Below are positions 1 to 8,365 of a DNA stretch of 23,803 bases, one piece after another. The stretch covers positions 1 through 23,803 of the forward strand of contig JALLAP010000647.1 of assembly GCA_036939355.1 (NCBI GenBank). Reading direction: 5' to 3'. Numbering within the stretch: the stretch's first letter is position 1; the number at the start of each line of letters is the position of its first letter. Source of the DNA: Thalassiosira profunda. Taxonomy: Eukaryota; Bacillariophyta; Thalassiosirophyceae; Thalassiosirales; Thalassiosiraceae. The position numbers and the translations under genes are program-made. The notes under the pieces were generated by a model, which was not told the DNA's origin, did no database searches, and saw only the letters and a list, made by a program, of their open reading frames with translations.

Positions 1-263
1 CCCACGTCAGAGGCACCGTATCAAAAAGCCCGGGCCAGTTCAAGCACGTCATCAAACTGCTACTGGCGGGGGACCGCAACAGACGGCGCTGGAGCGATGT
101 GAGTTCTGTTTGGTGTCTGCGCCTGTTGTATCATTATGGTAGTCTCTGACGAATTGGTTCCTCCTCTGTTCAGCTGGTTGCCAAAATAGCTCTCAGCTAC
201 AGGGAACAGGTTCTTCTAGACTTCCAATGCTTCAAGGAGTACGTTCGAAGGATCACCCACTAG
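1..263 (+). CDS. 3' end of an unrecognised gene (5' truncated by window edge)
   Basis: Two exons can be read: 3..98 and 174..263, ending in TAG at 261-263, with a 75-bp intron at 99-173 (GTGAGT donor, TTCAG acceptor, phase 0). The joined frame gives about 61 residues. They are rich in basic and hydrophobic amino acids, including FKHVIKLLLAGDRN before the junction and LVAKIALSYREQVLLDF after it, which looks like an amphipathic helical C-terminus. The other two frames of the first segment give low-quality peptides and do not join well to the second exon. I do not recognise the family. The stop lies about 130 bp from the stop of the convergent gene at 392. Confidence 0.55.
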
Positions 264-391
264 GATCACCCTGCAATCACACACTGTACCATTATCCACC
301 CATTCCGCACGCTACTCCCATCCCACTACTTGAGTAAACTAGGGTTCATTACTTCTATCCTCCAGCGTCGTAAGCTGATGATCTCCCTTGC

Positions 392-1897
392 TCAATCATT
401 GCCCGCGCAAACGAGCTTCCTTCGGTTGCGTTCCAGGAAGCTCCTCCACCACTTTGCATCCAATTGGATCTCTTGCCCTGTGCTGGTCTTGAGCTTCTTT
501 CCCTTCAGAAGCCCGTTGGCAAGTTCTAGACCTTGGGCTCTCGTGACGCTAATACCCTGACTGAGCCAGCTGTTGATTGTGGAAACGAGGGGCGCATCAA
601 TCGAGTTCGCGGGGGAATCGCTGCCCAGCGTCTGCACGTGATAAGACTTGCGGTTGATGCGTCCTCGGATGCTGGCCTTGGGAACCGAAAACTCCTTGAT
701 GTCCAAGTCGACCTTCGTCTGCTCAATGATGCGGTCCAGCGTACCGTCGGCCAGTTTCTTGGGATTGGCTTCCTTCTCACGCACATACCGAGCCGTGATC
801 TCGTTGAACAGGAGCTGGCGCCTCTGCGCCGCTTCCTCGGACAACTTCGCAATCTTCACCTGGCCACGAGAGGTGCTCTGGAACTCAGGATTGACCTTGC
901 GGTAACGAGCGGTGACCATCTGCTTCAGCGAGTTGAGCTTGATGTCCTGTTCGGTGAGGCCATACTCCAGTTTCACGGCTTCGATAATCGAATCGAGTGT
1001 CCCTGGAGGAAGCTTGCTAGCTCCCGTAGAGCTCTTGGTGCGAGAGTACCTGGCGTACACTTCTTCCACAAGGAACTTGTACTTGTTCTCCGACACGTCC
1101 ACCTCGTTCTTCTCCACCAACTTGTTGTACCGGAACCGCACCTTCTTATCGAGGACCTTCAGGTCCATATCAAAGGACTCCATCTGGTGGGCCCTCTTTG
1201 TCTCCTCCACAATCACCTCGAGGGCCCCATTGGGCAGCCTATCGCACTTGCTCTTCTCCACGGCGTATCTCTTGACGATTTCGTTGATGAGGAAGTTCTC
1301 GGGAGTGTTTTTCACCTTGGGAGTGGATCCCTTGGGCCTGCCCCTGCCTCGTTTGGGGGCGTTGGGATCCTTGGGAGATGCAGCACCTTTGCTCTTCCGC
1401 TTCTTCTTTCCGGGCTTCTCCGGTTCGGGGGCGTTAGCAGCCACCTCGCGAGCCCGTTTGAGGGCCTCGATCTTTTCGTGGTACGCAGCCATTTCGGCAT
1501 CCACAGTTGCAACGATTCTTCCCAGCTTCAGCTCGGGCAACTCGTCATCCTCCTCCTCAGCAGATGCATCCCCATCTTGCATTTTTGCAATGGCGTCCAC
1601 AAGCATTTGCTTTGTCAGCGTGGGAAATCCCTCCTTGTACTCCTCCACCAGCAACTCAACGAGGGCGTCCGACTTGCCCTCCTGGGCGCACGCCTTGGCA
1701 ATGTTCTTCACCAGTGTCTTCGTTGCGAGGAAGTTCTTCGCAGCAGTCTTATTGGCGTCGGACGCGGATGTCCGGCTCTTTTTCAGGGGCCGGTCGCCGA
1801 TGACGGCGTCGAGGGACGTGGAGATCTGCTCCAGGAGGGCGATTTCGCTCTTCCTCGACCTCTTCTGGGGCACTTTGGGGGACGCGGATTCGGACAT
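392..1897 (-). CDS. Nuclear AT-hook protein with three tandem ~60-aa repeats and a CENP-B/transposase-like C-terminus
   Basis: Single-exon gene of 501 aa. Visible parts: a Ser/Lys-rich N-terminus; a helical segment at about 53-107; an acidic stretch (114-119); a basic NLS-like cluster (161-170); and an AT-hook core GRGRPKGS at about 184-191. Three repeats follow at about 200-262, 273-338 and 361-420. Each has a hydrophobic helix, a basic spacer, a LPxGTLDxIIE-type core (LPNGALEVIVE, LPPGTLDSIIE, LADGTLDRIIE) and a basic end (RFRYNKL, ARYRKV, RGRINRK). Segment 53-107 may be a degenerate fourth copy. Residues 433-493 contain a helical region and KWWRSFLERNRRKL, resembling the second helix-turn-helix of CENP-B/pogo-type DNA-binding domains. 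Inference: a chromatin or transcription factor, possibly built from a domesticated transposase. I cannot name the repeat family. There is no DDE catalytic domain, so this is not a complete transposase. Confidence 0.85.
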   Translation of the reverse strand: MSESASPKVPQKRSRKSEIALLEQISTSLDAVIGDRPLKKSRTSASDANKTAAKNFLATKTLVKNIAKACAQEGKSDALVELLVEEYKEGFPTLTKQMLVDAIAKMQDGDASAEEEDDELPELKLGRIVATVDAEMAAYHEKIEALKRAREVAANAPEPEKPGKKKRKSKGAASPKDPNAPKRGRGRPKGSTPKVKNTPENFLINEIVKRYAVEKSKCDRLPNGALEVIVEETKRAHQMESFDMDLKVLDKKVRFRYNKLVEKNEVDVSENKYKFLVEEVYARYSRTKSSTGASKLPPGTLDSIIEAVKLEYGLTEQDIKLNSLKQMVTARYRKVNPEFQSTSRGQVKIAKLSEEAAQRRQLLFNEITARYVREKEANPKKLADGTLDRIIEQTKVDLDIKEFSVPKASIRGRINRKSYHVQTLGSDSPANSIDAPLVSTINSWLSQGISVTRAQGLELANGLLKGKKLKTSTGQEIQLDAKWWRSFLERNRRKLVCAGND

Positions 1898-2277
1898 GAT
1901 GAAGGTGCACGTGTTGCGGGCAGAGAGATGGCCTGCTGCGAGATATCCAGCTGCGCGGCGATAATATTTGAGTAAGGGTGGTGACGGCGAGGAGTAGCAG
2001 ACCGAGGGGGTGCCCTACACGGGTTGCTCGGGGACTGTGGGGCGGCGCAGCACGGCGTGGGGGCCAGGTAGGGGCGGGGGAGGTTGAGAGTGCAATGTCC
2101 GGTTGGCGTTGGATCGAAATTTCCCTGTGGAACTTTTTATCTTCTGCTGGCTTTGCAGTAACAAAATTCGCTAGCTTGACTGTGGCGCATAAACTTTCTC
2201 TCCGCTCCCGCGCACCCAAACTTTCCACACGCTCCGCTCTTCACTCCCCCTGCCTCCTGTGCCTCCCAGCCGCAACG
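1898..2277. promoter_or_regulatory. Divergent promoter region, 380 bp
   Basis: Lies between the start codons of the AT-hook repeat gene (-) and the 435-aa gene (+). The part next to the + gene (about 2190-2275) is pyrimidine-rich with two related blocks beginning AAACTTTC (about 2188 and 2217), each followed by a CGCTCC-like element. An open frame runs through 1978-2277 into the + gene. I treat it as 5' UTR because its composition is not protein-like and a good ATG context (AACGATGG) occurs at 2278. Confidence 0.4.
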
Positions 2278-3585
2278 ATGGCATCATCTGTCCCCTCCAG
2301 CCTGCTCCTCCGCTACTTCGACATCGCCCAACGGCGGCTGCAGCGGTTCACGGACGATCTAGGTGAGGCGCGGCCGTCGGATCCGAGCCTATCTTGGCAC
2401 CGAAGTCGGATCGTCGCAGCGCAGCTCGCGTCGTTGGACGAGGCGATCTCCGAATGGCAACAAAGCGACGGCCCGTCCATCACCGCCGAGGATATGCATG
2501 GCGTGCTGCCTGAAATTGGTGCAGGAAATTTTGCAAGGGTGTCGTTTAGTGATCACGAGGAGCACGCACTGCCATCTTCAACATCTTCCACAGGACTGCG
2601 CAGTCGGTCCTCTGCTGCGGGGGGCAGTGGCAATGGCAACGCTGGCGGGCAGGGGACCCAGAAAGACACCAAGGTGGAACAGCAATTGCAACTTACCGAG
2701 GCGGTCGAAAAGACAAACGAAATCGCAAGAGAGGTCTTTGCTCGCTCGATTCTACTGATAGAGTGGCATTTGGAACAATCGCAATCGGGGAGGGAGCTTC
2801 GGGAAAACTGCGAGAGTATCGACGAGAAATCCATTCTGGAATACTGCGGCCTGATGATGGTGGCAGCGCGTCTGCCAGAGGTGCTGCGCTACCTGGAGAA
2901 TGGAACTGCAGATTTTGGCTTTCCTGGAGACCGAACTGATGCAGAGTTGTCAGTAGACGAGCGGCTCATCCACATTCAAAGGCTGTATTGGACAGCGCTG
3001 GGCTGGGAACCGGATGGGGCAATGGAACAGCTGAAAGCACTGCTTTCAGGCAAAAGTGCTGAATCAACAATGTTTCAGGATGCCGATGCAGCGAACACTC
3101 TTACAAAATACACGTCAATGATGACAGTGGCAGCCACCAACGCTGCCATGTCTACTGCCGAAGGCGAAACCGCGTCAAACGCTGCGGGGAACGACGGCAC
3201 CACACGGGTGGTCAGTGTTGCATATTCGGAAAAGATTGTCAGTGTCCCAACCAACACGGATGCAGCAATCACATCCCAATCCCTCTCTGCGCCAACACCC
3301 AACACTATCGACGAGCACGAAACCACACAGCAACGACGGGAGCTGGACGTCGCCCAGAAAACATCGGTACTGCAGCAGCAAATTTGGCAGGAGTTTCAGG
3401 CGCTGCATTCTGATGAACAGTCGAAAGTGATGGAGGAGGCCAAAGCGGCACACTTCGGTTTCCTGGAAAAGGTGACAAATACTCCTCCAGGAATGGAACG
3501 CGTGTTGCTCATGCAGAGCTTGGATGAGGAGACGCAAAAGCTGCTAGTTTTGTACAAGATGCAGTGTGGTTCTGGTGCGGAGTAG
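2278..3585 (+). CDS. Unrecognised 435-aa helical protein
   Basis: Single exon from ATG 2278 to TAG 3583-3585. The frame is open upstream to 1978, but the ATG at 2278 is preceded by a CT-rich leader and begins a plausible helical N-terminus (SSLLLRYFDIAQRRLQRF). Residues 1-60 and about 130-260 are helical with conserved-looking Trp/Leu patterns. Residues 260-345 are a low-complexity Ala/Thr/Ser linker. Residues 350-435 form a second helical block (QQQIWQEFQALH, then a stretch ending LLVLYKMQCG). There is no signal peptide or membrane segment. I briefly considered a TAP42/IGBP1-like helical protein but see no diagnostic motif. The gene is convergent with the rubber-oxygenase-like gene, with 57 bp between stops. 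Confidence 0.8.
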   Translation: MASSVPSSLLLRYFDIAQRRLQRFTDDLGEARPSDPSLSWHRSRIVAAQLASLDEAISEWQQSDGPSITAEDMHGVLPEIGAGNFARVSFSDHEEHALPSSTSSTGLRSRSSAAGGSGNGNAGGQGTQKDTKVEQQLQLTEAVEKTNEIAREVFARSILLIEWHLEQSQSGRELRENCESIDEKSILEYCGLMMVAARLPEVLRYLENGTADFGFPGDRTDAELSVDERLIHIQRLYWTALGWEPDGAMEQLKALLSGKSAESTMFQDADAANTLTKYTSMMTVAATNAAMSTAEGETASNAAGNDGTTRVVSVAYSEKIVSVPTNTDAAITSQSLSAPTPNTIDEHETTQQRRELDVAQKTSVLQQQIWQEFQALHSDEQSKVMEEAKAAHFGFLEKVTNTPPGMERVLLMQSLDEETQKLLVLYKMQCGSGAE

Positions 3586-3642
3586 GCTTTGGGCTGCAAT
3601 TTGCATACCTATTTGCAATATTTACATCTATTGAGAGCTGGC

Positions 3643-5433
3643 TTATGCATCATTTGGAGGCATTACCATGGAAAATGGGCAAAATGAGCGGCTGGCCGGT
3701 GCAGTGTTGGTCGTTGCTTCTGTTTGCTTGCCAGAGGCTGCACTCGTCATCCTTTTGGCGTGCATCTTTCCCCAGGCTTGCAAAAATCTCGTCTCCAGAC
3801 TTGAGTGCCACACAATCGCACGTCGCCGTACCATTGGAATCATCGCCAGAAGGGTACACCAACGGAGGTAGAGCATAAACAGATACATGCACAGCTTCAC
3901 CACCGCATGCTCCACAAAATTGCGGATTGATTGTTTGTTCATTCCTCTCCAAATGATTGACGATTTAGGGATCCCCAGCTCGTCCGACAACGGGTCTCCC
4001 AAAAACTTTCGGCATACCTCTGATCGAAACAAGACAAATCGTCTGAGGCTAAGCAAATGCGTCACAAGCACGCGTGAGCTTTGTTCTGGGTGTAACAGAT
4101 GGAGCACCATCGACTCCAACGTGGCATTCGCGTGAATGATGGGATCGTCTTCCGTTTCCTGGCCACAAAAATGGTCGCTGTTATCCGTGGACATCTTCCT
4201 CGGCCCGCAAGGATCTAATGGGACCATGGTGCCCCCTTTCACTGCGTTGGAAGACACCATTTGCCCATTCTTTGCCGCCTCCACAGTGTCCACGCCAAGA
4301 AGCCAGCCAAGGTACCGCCAGAGTGCCATGTAGTCCCGCTGTTCTTCTTTTGACAATGGTCTGCCGCAGACTATCTCGATACCCATGAGGACATTCATGC
4401 TAAAAGCGAGAAGAGTTGCTGCCATGTCCTCCTGATTTATGGGCACGCCGTTTTGATCAACGTCCCAAGCTGGTTCCTCGTCAGCCTTCTTTGATTGAAG
4501 CAAAGATCGCCTGACTTTTGCATGCAGCACTCGTACCTGCAGTGCTGCCTCCCAACCTCTCCCTCCAGGCCGCAGTGATGCTGCGGCAACTGTTCGCTCG
4601 TTCGACTGCTCAGATGGGGCGAAGACGCAAGCGAGGAAGCCTCCCGTATCGACCAAACGCTCCAAGGTTCTCTTGCGATCACGCTCGGTGGATTCTTCGC
4701 TCCTTACTGCATTCTCGCTGTTGGTCAAACTGCCGGGGACAATGTACCGCGTTGCAACCAACACCGCCACAATTTTAGGGATCGAAAATCCCCCCACCAA
4801 CGAGCGGTAGAACAGGCTGCATGCCGCAGCGGGCATGTATGCCAGAAACACATCTATGCCTCGCTGCAATTGATCCCAGTCCACCCATTCTGGCACATCC
4901 AAATAGTGTTTGTAAAACTCGTGAAGTGGAGAGGAGAGGTTGTCACTTCTGTACTCCTCTGCGGCAAGCGCAATCACATCATCGAAGGCCCCACAACTGC
5001 CGCCAGAGTCTTTTGTTTTTGCCCAGTATTCAAGCACCTCGTCCATCTCCGGGTCGCCAATGTTGCGATAGGGCGCCAGCTCGGCAGCGGTGTAGTGAAA
5101 TCTATCTGTGAACTGCACGGGCACGCCGTAATGAGAAGTGTTATTCACGTCAACCGCCCAACCTGATTCTTCCTCCATCAAAGCCAGCAACCGCTCTCGT
5201 CGCAACTCAGCCGAACGGAGGTGCAGCGGGTCGAATTGGAAGAGGCTGCGCAGGGAGGGTGGCCGATAAGACCCTCCGTTGCAATCAAATCCACCACCAC
5301 CGTTGTCGCGGAGAGACGAGCAGGAGTCCGTCGAAGCAATCGACACTGAGCTTGCGCATCGCCCCGGGGGCGAGGACGCAGCACCGCTGCGGGGCCGACG
5401 CCATCGGAGCGACCCTCGTTTCTCCATGTCCAC
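3643..5433 (-). CDS. Rubber-oxygenase / mpaB-type (Lcp, DUF2236) protein
   Basis: Single exon, 596 aa. Residues 1-60 are Ser/Gly-rich and probably disordered. The catalytic-type domain spans about 110-395. Family-like stretches include DVPEWVDWDQLQRGIDVF (179-196), a hydrophobic region with YRSLVGGFSIPKIVAVL (209-225), LERLVDTGGF (257-266), a VRVLHAKVRRSLL block (300-312), NGVPINQEDMAATLLAFS (328-345) and ALWRYLGWLLGVD (370-382). Known members, such as bacterial latex-clearing protein, are heme proteins that cleave polyisoprenoids oxidatively; the ER-bound mpaB type cleaves a terpenoid side chain. A hydrophobic helix at about 511-533 could anchor the protein in a membrane. Met3 is an alternative start. 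The substrate in this organism is unknown. Assignment to the fold family is from motif pattern and fairly secure; the reaction is inferred. Confidence 0.82.
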   Translation of the reverse strand: MDMEKRGSLRWRRPRSGAASSPPGRCASSVSIASTDSCSSLRDNGGGGFDCNGGSYRPPSLRSLFQFDPLHLRSAELRRERLLALMEEESGWAVDVNNTSHYGVPVQFTDRFHYTAAELAPYRNIGDPEMDEVLEYWAKTKDSGGSCGAFDDVIALAAEEYRSDNLSSPLHEFYKHYLDVPEWVDWDQLQRGIDVFLAYMPAAACSLFYRSLVGGFSIPKIVAVLVATRYIVPGSLTNSENAVRSEESTERDRKRTLERLVDTGGFLACVFAPSEQSNERTVAAASLRPGGRGWEAALQVRVLHAKVRRSLLQSKKADEEPAWDVDQNGVPINQEDMAATLLAFSMNVLMGIEIVCGRPLSKEEQRDYMALWRYLGWLLGVDTVEAAKNGQMVSSNAVKGGTMVPLDPCGPRKMSTDNSDHFCGQETEDDPIIHANATLESMVLHLLHPEQSSRVLVTHLLSLRRFVLFRSEVCRKFLGDPLSDELGIPKSSIIWRGMNKQSIRNFVEHAVVKLCMYLFMLYLRWCTLLAMIPMVRRRAIVWHSSLETRFLQAWGKMHAKRMTSAASGKQTEATTNTAPASRSFCPFSMVMPPNDA

Positions 5434-5774
5434 CGGCGCGCCAGGTCCTGCACCTGCGAGCGCGCTGAGGTTCCGACGAAGACGATGTGGCTGCTCCTAT
5501 GTACGTATTGTAGACAGGCAGGAAATGTACGTACGGTAATTTTGGACCCTCTATGCAAGGAAATTACACCTCTATGTAACCTCTCACAGCATTGCGTCAT
5601 TGCGTCTCTGGCATCATTGGTGATGGTTGAGGGTGTCTGCGTTGCTCAACATTGCTTCGCTTCTTAAGTAACGCCGACATATAATGCAGGTGTTCACACA
5701 ACTAACACACAACCTTTGCACCAGTCATTCGAGTATCAAGTCACCCGACACCCGGCACCCCACACGCTCTCCTC
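5434..5774. other. Intergenic, 341 bp, no gene seen
   Basis: Lies between the start of the rubber-oxygenase-like gene (-) and the stop of the GH30 gene (-), so it should hold the promoter of the former and the 3' end of the latter. Near the start codon it contains two TGTACGTA-type elements (about 5498 and 5527, the second extended to TGTACGTACG, a near palindrome) and two CCTCTATG copies (about 5550 and 5571). No convincing protein-coding frame is present. Confidence 0.35.
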
Positions 5775-8168
5775 TCAGCCGCATTTGCCATTGTTCTTGC
5801 AGTTCTCTGAGCAGCAATCTGCTTTGTCAGAACATTTCGCGTTTCTCCCGCTGCAGCCAGGAGTGGGGGCAGATGTAGGCTCCTGTGTGGTTAGAATGCA
5901 TTTGCATTCGAACGGCGTTGGGCTTTTGGTGGGCTGAGAAAATACGGAAATCAGACGTCAGTAGGCGGTCGAGACTCAGTAGACAAGTCAAGTGCTGCTA
6001 GGCAAGTACCTCTGAAGTTGGTGGGACGGGAGACTTTGTCGGTGAATTAGTCGCTGGTGGAGGAGTCGGCTTGCCCTTCAACACCCTATGATTCCGAGGT
6101 TCGACCGAACCTTCATCGCCTTTGATCAATTGGCGAGTCGGACCGCTGGAGCAAACGCAATCAGAGTTGATGGAACAGGGCCCAGAATTGTCAGAGCACT
6201 GGCCTGGCAGCGACTCTGGAGCTTCGGTCGGGTTCTTCGTCGGCGACACGGTAGGGGTCTTCGTGGGAGACTGGAGAAAGGGATCAAGGCGTCAGAAATG
6301 AGCCTATTGAGGCTCCTCAAGCATTCTATCTATTATCTACTCACCGTTGTAGGATTCTCCGTCGGCGACTCAGACGGGCTCTTAGTTGGGCTCTGGGTAA
6401 AAGAGATGGAAGATTAGACGGCAATATTGTTGAGTCAGCGCTAAGGTTCGGACTTTTTTCTCACCTCAGAAGGACTGTGGGTTGGACTCCGCGTAGGCTC
6501 TGCTGTCGTCGCCGGTTTACTTGGAGCTTTAGAAGGTGCCTTTGAAGGGGAGGCACTGCTGGCCGTGTATCCTACCAGCGTGACAATTGATTCTTGTGGA
6601 ATGGCAATCGAAAAGGTGGAGTAGCTTGCATCGGCTGACACTGGAGCGACGCTGGCGTATGCAGTCAGATCTCCTGTAGCGCTCGTGACGTAGGGAATCA
6701 CAGTATCAATGGTTGGTGGGACCTTGAACTGGACAGTCTCCTCCTGAGAAGCCATATTGACTGTTACAATCACCACAATGTTGCGAACGCTATCAAAGTA
6801 CGCTGATGCCATTTGAGTAGTGGCGGTATCTCTTTGCGATGCGTTGTCTGATCGAATGGTACCCACCCTCGTCATTCCGGAGATGAAGCGAGCATAGTTA
6901 CCCACCGCCCAATGAATCTTGGAGGTGTAGATAGGGCTGTCTTCCTCGTCCTTATCAATGTAGACGAGCCCATCCTTGTAATCGTATGGAGATACTGCAA
7001 GCCACCATGACCAGCTGATGGCATCTGTCAGAGTCAAGTCAAAATGCAGCGTGCGGGCAACGCGCAGGGCCGGAGTGATACCAAAATCTCGCCCAGGACC
7101 GTCACCGTCAAGAATACAGTATTCGGTCATGGCATACCCGAGACCATACTGTTCAAGCTTCGTCTTCAAATCAACACGCTGATCGATCAGATCTTTGTCC
7201 CACGGCCAACTTCTCAGCTCATCGCTCCAGTAGCTATGGCCAGCCACAGTGTTGTCGACCTTGGTACCAACATACGTTGTGCTGCCGGTGTCCCAGAAGT
7301 TATCGACATAGTCCTGCGCAGTGAAGAGGTCGTTGATTTCTCCAGACTCCATTATCTCTACCTTCGTGCCGCCCAAATCCTTCTCCGCCAAGACATCGAC
7401 CACGCTCTTAATGTCCCCCGAACTGTACGGGCAACCTTCCTGACCTGACGATCCGTCCCAGTCCCACTGCGGCTCGTTGATTGGACTCAACACATCAAAC
7501 GGTATGCCAACTGTGTCTCGGAAGTAGCCGAGAACATCAGCGAGATATGTGGCAAAGTCGTCGATCTTGTCAGAGGCTAGATTGGTGGTGGTACCGCTAT
7601 CAGCGTACGCATATCCGTTCTTTGTCATGTGAGTGGGTGGGCTATTCACGAACGCAGTGAAGTGGTTCACGCCCCGATCCTTCGCCGCTTGGAGGAACCA
7701 CCTCTGTCCGGGCAAACGCGTCCAATCATATGCACCCAGGGTGAGGGTGTCGTCAAAGAACGAGTCCGCGCGGCGCCAAGGATCGTTTATACTGCTCGTC
7801 TGTCGGCTGCTCCCTGCCCCCAAATTGAAGCGCCACTGATTGAGGGCGATGCCCCTCGGGTTGTTGTTCGCATCGAGGCCGCTGTCGAACAACAGGTCGG
7901 CGATTGCGTTCCTCGTCGCGTCGGGGTACAGACCGACGTACTGGATGGACCAGCAGTCCGAGGCGCCGAGGCCGCGGACGGTCTGGTGCTGCGTCGACGT
8001 GTCGACCGTCACGGTGAATGCCGGGCTGAATGTCGAGGCGAGGTCGCCCCCGGTTCCTGCGCGGCAGGTGGGGTAGCCAGGCACATCAAGCTCGGAGAGG
8101 GCGCGGCAGATCGCCGCCGCGAGGAGAAAGAGCCGCAGCGGTGCGGCGCAAGAGAGCGGTGGACGCAT
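5775..8168 (-). CDS. Secreted GH30 glycosidase (endo-beta-1,6-galactanase type) with Pro/Thr/Ser linker and Cys-rich tail, four exons
   Basis: Exons on the minus strand: 8168-6465, 6392-6345, 6270-6010 and 5933-5775. All three introns (72, 74 and 76 bp) are GT-AG and phase 0, giving 723 aa. Residues 1-25 are a signal peptide with a Leu/Ala core. The catalytic (beta/alpha)8-type domain covers about 45-440. SPINEPQWDWDG (228-239) carries the presumed acid/base Glu232, and AMTEYCILDG (346-355) the presumed nucleophile Glu349. A beta-sandwich typical of GH30 follows to about 535. The wording around NEPQWDWD and QEGC matches GH30 endo-beta-1,6-galactanases, so a 1,6-linked galactan such as arabinogalactan is the likely substrate (inference). 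Residues 540-605 are PSKAPSK / SPTKSP repeats, as in secreted proteins of diatoms and other stramenopiles. Two Cys-rich modules follow: 609-624 (C-x6-C-x5-C-x-C) and 698-722 (C-x6-C-x5-CC-x3-C-x5-C). Exon 2 encodes only 16 linker residues. The gene is divergent from the membrane-protein gene at 8366. Confidence 0.88.
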
Positions 8169-8365
8169 GGCGATTTGCGACGCAGGTTGATACGAGCGCT
8201 GCTACACCCTCAACCGCACCCTCAACATCTCTCCTCCCTTGCTTTGTTGATGGGTTCTCTTCGTCCTCAACCTCCTTCCCAACAACTGCCTCTTGTGTAT
8301 TGATTCCGCCAAGGGAATAACAGTAATTCCGCAGTAGAATCCTACGAGCCGAGGTCAAGACCAAG
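8169..8365. promoter_or_regulatory. Short divergent promoter, 197 bp
   Basis: Separates the start codons of the GH30 gene (-) and the Cys-rich membrane protein gene (+). It is CT-rich (CCTCCTTCCC-like blocks) without an obvious TATA box. Both flanking products look secretory, so shared regulation is possible but is not shown by the sequence. Confidence 0.3.

Noticed and set aside
533..1975. Long open frames on the + strand (480 and 350 codons) opposite the AT-hook repeat gene
   Set aside because: They mirror the codon bias of the minus-strand gene; their translations lack domain-like structure, whereas the minus frame has clear repeats, an NLS and an AT-hook.
1978..2277. N-terminal 100-residue extension of the 435-aa protein
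   Set aside because: The composition is UTR-like and overlaps the promoter of the divergent gene; a good ATG context is at 2278. It is not ruled out by sequence alone.
5775..5933. Calling the Cys-rich tail a toxin
   Set aside because: Only the disulfide spacing is shared; it is the end of a secreted glycosidase, and knottin folds serve many roles.
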